Positions 1-7,200 of a stretch of 21,066 nucleotides of DNA are shown piece by piece. The stretch lies in NCBI GenBank assembly GCA_008931825.1, contig QXVZ01027329.1, positions 1-21,066 on the forward strand. Direction: 5' to 3'. Numbering within the stretch: position 1 is the stretch's first letter; each line of letters opens with the position of its first letter. A model generated the notes under the pieces. It did no database searches, was not told the DNA's origin, and worked only from the letters and a program-made list of their open reading frames with translations. Origin of the DNA: Phallusia fumigata (taxonomy: Eukaryota > Chordata > Ascidiacea > Phlebobranchia > Ascidiidae). The translations under genes were made by a program, and so were the position numbers.

Positions 1-869
1 CTGAATTACAGGGGGTAACAAAAAAATTAAAAAACAGTATATTTTTAAATGGTTGAGTGCAGGGTGATATCAACTTTTCGATCTTGTTTTTTCTGGGTAT
101 TGTTTTATTGCCTAAAACAGCTGTAAAAAATCGCATGAACCTATTTAATATGTCATGCAGATTTCTGCATATAACTCTAAAGCAGGGGTGGGCAAACAGA
201 GTCCCATAAAGCCTTTTTTTCTGGCCCGCCAGGTGCTATCACCAATTGGCACATTAACCCAATTCATGTTTTCACATGTCCGTTTGCCTAGGACTTAAGG
301 CAAGTGCGATTTGTTTACTAATTCTTGTCCGAACTTGCACGGCCCGGCCGGTGAAAATACAAAATTCTGGCTCTTGAGCCAAAACATTTGCCCATCCCTG
401 CTCTAAAGTTTATGAGCAACCACTACGGCTTTTTTACAAAGATTTCTGTTTAAACTTTTAAATAAGAATTAAGAATATCGAGTTGCATTGGATTGTAGAA
501 AACCTTTGAGTCGGTTGCTTGTCTTATAGGGACGAGAAATACTTTCGTGACGATACAAACCGATTTGGGTGCCCCTTGTTATTTTATTTGAAACAAAAAT
601 TAAAGCCAATAATGATATACTGTGCATTCAACTTTAATGATGCCTATTCCATGATAATTATAAAGCCTATATATGTGCACACTTCTTTTACACCGTCCTT
701 AGGCCATGGACCCTCTTCAGCTCCTGGTACCCTCAAACAATGTCCCTGTCCGACCCCTTTTATATGCCCTTCCCAATAAAAGCTTGAACATAAACCCCCA
801 ACGTTCTCAATAAAACAACAACAAATTTACTCTGGTGGTAACAATATTCTTTGTGTTGTTGCTTTGCAG
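1..869 (+). other. Intron of the PIGG-like gene (5' part outside the window)
   Basis: No exon is recognised here. The stretch ends in a good acceptor (TTTGCAG at 863-869) leading into the first PIGG exon. It contains the hAT-type MITE at 183-400. The 86-codon open frame at 519-779 looks like low-complexity, CT-rich intronic sequence and resembles no family I know. Confidence 0.7.
183..400. mobile_element. Non-autonomous hAT-type MITE
   Basis: The 218-bp element starts CAGGGGTGGGCAAAC and ends with the imperfect inverse (GTTTGCCCATCCCTG-like; 13 of 15 terminal bases match). It is flanked on both sides by the identical 8-bp duplication CTCTAAAG (175-182 and 401-408). Eight-base target duplications and CAGGGGTGGGCAAA-type ends are known hallmarks of hAT transposons. 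No transposase reading frame is present, so it must have been mobilised in trans. The interior holds GGCCCGCC and GGCCCGGCC patches. Confidence 0.88.
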
Positions 870-1047
870 GGAAACTCTAATAGTTTTGCTACAGTTGACT
901 TATCTGCTGGTTACGTTGGTTTATCAGGATCTGAAGGTGTCCTTAATTCGTCTCTCACTGTGCTGCTTGGGTCATTTACGACATACATAGGTCCAATTCT
1001 TTGGACTACCTTCTGTGTGGCGGATCTAATCAAGTTGTGCTTACAAG
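870..1047 (+). CDS. PIGG: PIGG penultimate exon
   Basis: Acceptor TTTGCAG, donor ACAAG|GTAAAA; starts in phase 0 and ends with a one-base overhang. It encodes about 59 residues including the conserved NSNSFATVDLSAGYVG turn and one or two membrane segments (LTVLLGSFTTYIGPILW). Confidence 0.9.
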
Positions 1048-1882
1048 GTAAAAAAAATCCGGGTTGTTACTTGTAATGTAAAGTCATGTAGTCGAAATAT
1101 TAATTTCAATTTTTTATGTGTTTAACTTAACTTTGGTGACGCGTTTTAGGTTGTTGAGTGTTAGGTAAATCTGTGGTTTCCTAAACTGTGCATCGACACC
1201 CTGGTGCTTCGTTTTAATTTTTCAAGGGCGTGGACAATAATTCCTTTTCGTAACTCATTTGAGGTTATACTCTTTAAATTCAAAAAACTTTATAAAAAAC
1301 AAGCATAAAATGATACACAATTATTTATTTTCTGTTTCGAGGGAAATTATAAACATATAAAACTTCTGAGTACTGTTCGCATGCACGACGTTGCACGCAG
1401 AAGCAATGGGGATTTATCGTTAAACAGAATAATTTTGTAAAACCAAAACAGGCCAAAATAGCTGTTACAGAGTTTTTAAACTCCAATATGAGACTGGATC
1501 AAACAGTAAACATGCGATTTTTTTTACGTTTCGGACATTTGCGGAAAATCCCCACGTGCATAGAGTGCATTGGAAAATCAGCCCAAACGTACAAACCCAT
1601 TGCATGTAAATATTCGCTTTATTTCGACTAAACTTGGTGCTTTTTTCAGCCTCTGACGTGACAGAAACACCACTATCGCAGCCGCCAACTTCAACAGCCA
1701 ATCTGGTAGCGTGCACTTTCGTAACCCTGAGGTTACTCCAGGTCATTGTGTATGTCATGGTAGCCACCGGTCACAGATACCATCTCTTTGTTTGGAGCGT
1801 TTTCTCACCAAAACTCCTCTACGAACTTGTAAACACGTGGGTGCACGGTTGGCTGCTGGTGTTAACTCTGTTACTGTGGTAA
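870..1882 (+). CDS. PIGG: GPI ethanolamine phosphate transferase 2 (PIGG), C-terminal part
   Basis: PIGG, with PIGF, transfers ethanolamine phosphate from phosphatidylethanolamine to the second mannose of the GPI anchor precursor in the ER membrane. Only the last two coding exons are inside the window: 870-1047 and 1650-1882, joined in phase 1 (g|cc = Ala). The first starts GNSNSFATVDLSAGYVGL and the second contains RYHLFVWSVFSPKLLYE, both strongly like the conserved C-terminus of animal PIGG as I remember it. The visible ~136 residues are hydrophobic membrane segments, as expected for the multi-spanning C-terminal half. The catalytic alkaline-phosphatase-like domain lies upstream, outside the window. 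The stop is TAA at 1880-1882. No canonical AATAAA is seen in the following 1 kb. Confidence 0.9.
1048..1649 (+). other. PIGG intron with a hAT-end-like repeat
   Basis: GT-AG intron. About 60 bases near 1171-1224 (CTGTGGTTTCCTAAACTGTG...) are shared with 19252-19306. Otherwise AT-rich, with no exon recognised. Confidence 0.75.
1171..1224 (+). repeat. Dispersed repeat, hAT-end-like
   Basis: CTGTGGTTTCCTAAACTGTG, then GACACC and CTGGTGCTTCGTTTTAATTT; same family as 19252-19306. No target duplication or opposite end identified. Confidence 0.55.
1650..1882 (+). CDS. PIGG: PIGG terminal exon
   Basis: Acceptor TTTTTTCAG|CC. It encodes ASDVTETPLSQ... then LRLLQVIVYVMVATGHRYHL and WSVFSPKLLYE, followed by a last hydrophobic helix and TAA. 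Opposite-strand and out-of-frame open frames over this exon are shadows. Confidence 0.92.
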
Positions 1883-4234
1883 CCATCTCAGTGTCTTTCG
1901 AGCGGTTTTTAGCCTTTGTAGTTTTATTTTCACAACGTACCCAAGTATACATTCCTAAGTGTCTGTGTTGTAAGTTAAAGGAAATCGAATGTAGCTGTTT
2001 CATAAGTTGCTAAATTGTTGTGTATAAACGTGTTTGTGATACGTTAGTACGGGGGACCCTTTGAGCGTGCGATTTCACATTTTATGTCAAAATCCGAATA
2101 GCTTCGCGTCCCGTGTTATTGATTTGGCCTAAAATAATTTTAGAATATGAATTCGTAAAGCGATTAGCGTGCTATAAATAATCCTCGAGTTCCAGAGTTT
2201 GTCGAGCCCTGCATTAATTCGTCGATTCTGCCAAAGTAAGGTTTGAAACCAGGAAAAAATACTCTTGAAAAACAGTGCGAATGTTGTTCAGTTCTGATTT
2301 CCAAATTACTTTGCGGCAATCTGAAACTATGCATTGCGGTTTCAATATACTACACGTACTTTTGTCAATATATCCATATGTATGTTTTCCGCAAGTATAG
2401 ATCACTTTTCAGGAAATCTGAATTTAAACTGCACCTACACATTTGGTGCTAAAACTGTTTACGTTGATGAAATACCAGCTGTTAACTTCACTTCCTGACA
2501 CTATTAGTTGCCCAAACAAGTTTATGCCCTGATTGCATAGATAACATCGCGATTATTGGCTTGTGTCACTGTGTGGCGAATAATGTGTTCTGCAATCCAC
2601 TTTGTTTTGGTCCCGATATTTTGTTTACAAAACCTATTATTTCAAACATTGTTATCCATCTGTACACAGATAAATGTTATTAAGTCGTCTCTTCAAATAC
2701 TTTTGTCACACAAAAATATCATCGAATATTATTTTTGCACCTACTATAAGTTTTGCTAATTGTTTCATTTTACCGTTGCCTGTAAAAAAGTAAATTTCGT
2801 ACAAAGGTTTGGAATGTAAGAACAGGTCAAATTTTTAAATATGTCACTTTGGTTGACTGGATAAAAAACCGTTCGCCCATACAGCGGCGTTTCTCCTTCG
2901 TTTCACCCATATTAGCTTCATCATTAGAGAACATCCGTTGAATGAAAAAAATCATTTAACGCCATAGACACACACCTGAACTTCGTGCGATGAAAAGCGA
3001 AGAAAAGTAAAATCAACTGAATTGGCTGGATTTGTCGCCTTCTCAGCACCTCTTAATCGCCCATTTTGTAGGCAGCGCCCTTTCCTGAGTCACCAACGTC
3101 CTGCAGGGAACGCTATATCAACGTCTTTGACAACCCTCTGGCTAAAGGTCAAAATTTATCGAATGCAAACTATTTGAGGAAGTGTCGTAGGCAATACGAG
3201 TAACAATCTTTCACTCATTTTGCACTTTCTGTCATGAAGTGACCAACGTACTTAATTCGTCAGGAATGAGCAATCGCTTGGCACCGCAGTGCTGACGCAT
3301 GCTCGTATGGTGAATGAAACAAAGGTCAAGAAATGTCAATTGCAGGGGTTGTCTGAAATTTAGGGTTATGTGTACGCACCCTTGGGTAACAGTGTAGTTA
3401 AGACGCTTTATTTCAATCTAAGGCTTGCGCTTGGCTGTGGGATTTGTGGATTTAATTGCAATCTTGAATTTGAAGACAATCAAAAGCGGAAAAAAGATAA
3501 CGATTCTTCTGTTTACTGAAAATTATTTTGATGTGGTTGCTTGACTTTTGTAAATGGAACGATTGGTATAGGGTTCAAAATTTAACATAACTGAGTCTTA
3601 CATTTCGATACTTCTCTGAAACAGTCAATCCCAAGATGAAACTTTTTTGGTTCAAGTTGATTTTTTCGTGTCGTCACAGTTTACAATCGTCACAAAATTC
3701 TGTGACACATTATTAAGCTATAATGTGGGAAGGCAATTATTACGATTCTTTTGTATAAACTGGTAAGAAAACTATGACCTGACATTAATGCAACTAGCTA
3801 CTGCGACCGAAAAAGTTACGTTTATCTATTGGCAACTTTTCGAGTTTGGGCGGGTGAGTGAAATCTACGCAATTTCCTTCAACCAAAACTCAATGAGGCT
3901 TTTCAATCAACTCGCAGAGTCTGTCGTCAACAAAGTCGCCAACAATGCTCGCTGTCTCCCTATCGCCATTGAGAAAGTCTCCCTTCATCACACGCAGCGT
4001 ACAACAAACAAACAAATAACCCAACATAATTTACATCATCCCCCAATGCATCATAGCTTCCTCCAACAGTGAATAGCCCATGTTGCTGTCGAGACCCAGT
4101 GGCCGGACGTTATTTTAGGCGACTCCTGTTGGAATTCGTGGAACGTTTGCGACTGTCCGTTGATTCATCATCTGGTGTTTATAAGTTTGCTGCTACTTCG
4201 GTCCACGATCACTCAGCAAGGAACACGTTTAGCG
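1883..4234. other. Intergenic region: PIGG 3' UTR to aGPCR 5' UTR
   Basis: No protein or RNA gene recognised. The open frames at 2243-2452, 2556-2759, 3788-4072 and 4069-4296 are not supported by homology or by splice context. The right end must hold the promoter and 5' leader of the adhesion GPCR. A TATAAA occurs at 3754-3759, too weak to call a promoter. A splice-acceptor-like TTATTTTAG ends at 4118, 117 bases before the start codon. Confidence 0.6.
4110..4118 (+). promoter_or_regulatory. Possible splice/trans-splice acceptor in the aGPCR leader
   Basis: TTATTTTAG|GCGACT lies between the upstream in-frame stop (4070-4072) and the ATG at 4235. It could be the acceptor of a 5' UTR exon or, if the organism is a tunicate, a spliced-leader trans-splice site. 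Only the short consensus supports it. Confidence 0.25.
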
Positions 4235-4292
4235 ATGAGTTTCAGAGCTGTCCTTCGTGTGTTGTTCGCTGTGTTTTGCCTGCCCTTGACAT
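4235..4292 (+). CDS. aGPCR exon 1: signal peptide
   Basis: MSFRAVLRVLFAVFCLPLT is a typical short signal peptide (Arg-containing n-region, hydrophobic core). It ends at the donor ACAT|GTAAGT with a one-base overhang. The same frame upstream is closed no further than the TAA/TGA at 4070-4072, so this ATG is the natural start. Confidence 0.85.
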
Positions 4293-7200
4293 GTAAGTAT
4301 ACGATTGTGATATTTTGAAATTTTTAGGTTGAATTTCTGTCATGCACAACTGTCGTTTTTCGCAGGAAAGACCCTTTTTCACCCTACGTTCATACAAGTA
4401 CTTTATATTGTAATGAAAACTGTAGAGCGTTAAGCAATTAACAATAATTAAACTGCCAATTTAGCAAAACAAAATTACGTAAAAATTCCCTGATTTTATT
4501 TGTGACGTTTTTTACATGTTCAGTTTTAATTTACAGTTTGTTATCGTCACTGTCCTGAACTGGCGGTTGGGGGAGGACCGGGTTTAATTCTCGAATTTCC
4601 GTTTACTGAAGTTGGCGAAATTTCATACTCACTTCAAATTTGTAAAGAAACAAGTGAGTGAAGATAATTATTGTTTTTACTTTTGTGAGTGCAGGGAACA
4701 CTTGAGTCGCTGATTTTACATGAAAAGAACCTCGAAAGACTTGACTTTGGAGCAAAGGCCCGTTGCCTTCTAAATGAACAAACAGAAATATTGAAAATAT
4801 GCTGCTTTTTGTGTTCAAACTTATATAGGCGTCTTTTTATTTAGGAATACCTATAGCATCAGCAAAATGCGTCGAGGTGAACGGCTTGATCTACTTTGAT
4901 ATGCCGGGAGGAAATAGAACAGACTGCAAGGGAGAAATTATCGAAGAACATGAAGAGGTGCAAAGCTCTTTTCTTCTTATCTGCAAAACTATGATTTTCC
5001 TTTAACATGAAAAACAAAAACGGAATACGTTTGTATGCTGCGATGCATAAACGTACTTTTCAATATTAACGATATTTGAAACAACTCACACAATTCCTTT
5101 AATCCATCCAGCTTTGTGTGATAAATAATTATCTTGTACACGCCTGATTGAAAGACGGAACACAAACGGTTTATCCATCGCTGTTGGTATTATCTGTGCC
5201 CAGTGATTAAAACCTTGAACCTAAGCTTTAAAACGTACCTTTTACATGTTATATATTTTAACTAAGCTATACTTTTCAAGTCCATGTCGAGTATTCCTTA
5301 GTTTTTTTAAGTGTTTGTTAAATTTAAAAGCAGAAATGCTTAGTAAGATGCATTGCAATTATTAATCTAACTGGAAAACTTGGATGTAATTTCCACAAAG
5401 GATCACGTGCATTACTGGGAAAGATCCTCTGTTGGAGATGAGCCCTCTCATGCTGAAGTCGATTACGATAAGTTGTTTGCATCTCTCGAGCTCATGACAA
5501 CGGTATATTTCCATTACTTGCGTGGCTCTTCTTTGTCAATATTTGTGTAGTTTTACAATTTAATAAAAATATGTCATCGTCTTTACTAGTCATGCTAAAC
5601 GACATAATAACATTCTTCATTCGAGAAGAATTTATTTTTTATTGACAAAACAACTGTTACTTGTCTCTGAGACATAACCAACGTACATATAATTTATTAC
5701 AAACGTGTTTTGCTTCACTTTCTTACAAAATAGTTCAAAGCTAATGGTTTTTTTTCACAAATTGTTAATTTTTACAATAGAAATATACAAGCCAGTACTT
5801 GTGTGTAAAACATTTTCTACTTGTATATTTCTATTGAGAATATTTAAAACCGTGAATTGTGTACCTATGTTAATTTTTATTTTAAATAAACAAATAACTT
5901 CGGTCAAAAACAACAGGCTTCGTTTTACAGGCTTCGGTGGTACAAGTGAGGGACATTACAGGAAGCATCAGCAACATGCTGGAATCGTTTGAATCAGAAG
6001 AATTCGACGAAGCGTTTGAGAGGAAGAGGGTCGCTAAGGCGATGGACAAACTAGTGAACATTGTGGACCTCGCTCATACAGGACAACTGACCATCAACGA
6101 ACATATTATTACGGTCCAAGTGTATGACGTCGACTTTGAAACTAACGGTATTTTTTCGAAAAATTATATGGTGTTGCCAGCGATCAACTGTCAAAACTGA
6201 CTGCCCCCTGGGGGTGTTTGAAGTCATTAAGTAGGCATTGGAGGATATTGTGCGTAAAATAACTTTAGCCATGCGTTCTGGCTGCTAATATAGGCGAATG
6301 TTTCTGTTGGTCATGTGAATAAATTTTTTAAAAACACTAAAAACAATTTGGCCAAAGGCTATCCGAAGTCAATTTAATGTACAATAAAAATACTTTTGCC
6401 ATGCTTGTACTGCAAAATGTTGCAAAACTTTTGTTTTAATTTTGTAGATAGTCATGTTGCCTTTCAACCACCTGCAAACACTTCGAAAGTATTGTTCGAT
6501 ATTCCTATGAATTCAGTTAGGTCTATCGGCGCCGCAAGCAACCAGTCCACTGCTCGAGTCGGCTTTATTCTCTACAAAAATGGCGACTTGTTTTCCTCGT
6601 CTAACTTCACAACGAATCAGGTAACAAGTTTTTTTAATTTTCGTAGCGCGGCAGTTTTGTCAGAATATTGCCGATAGAAGCAAAGGTTTGGTGCGGACGT
6701 ACTTTCCTGAGCTGAAGAAAATATTTGTGCGAATAGCAAGTTACAAATGGTTTGTAAACCCGATTACGCGCAGTTAAAAATGCTTTAAAAAGCATTTAAA
6801 ACAAATAAGCCAGCTTANCGTCGTCGACGACCTCAGATCATTCTAACCCACCTAAGCATCTCTCTGCTCTTCGCCTACACAATCTTCTTCTTCGGTATCT
6901 CTGCCACTAAACGCTACGTAGTGTGCGCGCTCGTCACGGTCATGCTTCATTACTTCTGGCTCGCCTCATGGTGCTGGATGGCGGTAGAGGGCTACACCAT
7001 GTACACGCTACTTGTTAAAGGTAAAATTACGTCTTACCACGATCCGGAGACAGTTCTTTTTAAATTCTTAAAACGTCAATTAAAAACATAATTGCCAGAG
7101 AGCTTGCATGTGGTGAATACGTTTCAATGTTAACGTTCAACAATCGCAATGTATTTACTACATACAAGTTCTCGGGCAGTTTTGTTTTTAATTAAACTTT

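Noticed and set aside
519-779. 86-codon open frame in the PIGG intron
   Set aside because: CT-rich low-complexity sequence, no splice context and no recognisable protein similarity.
1711-2013. Open frames on both strands over and beyond the PIGG last exon
   Set aside because: They are out of frame with the strongly conserved RYHLFVWSVFSPKLLYE reading.
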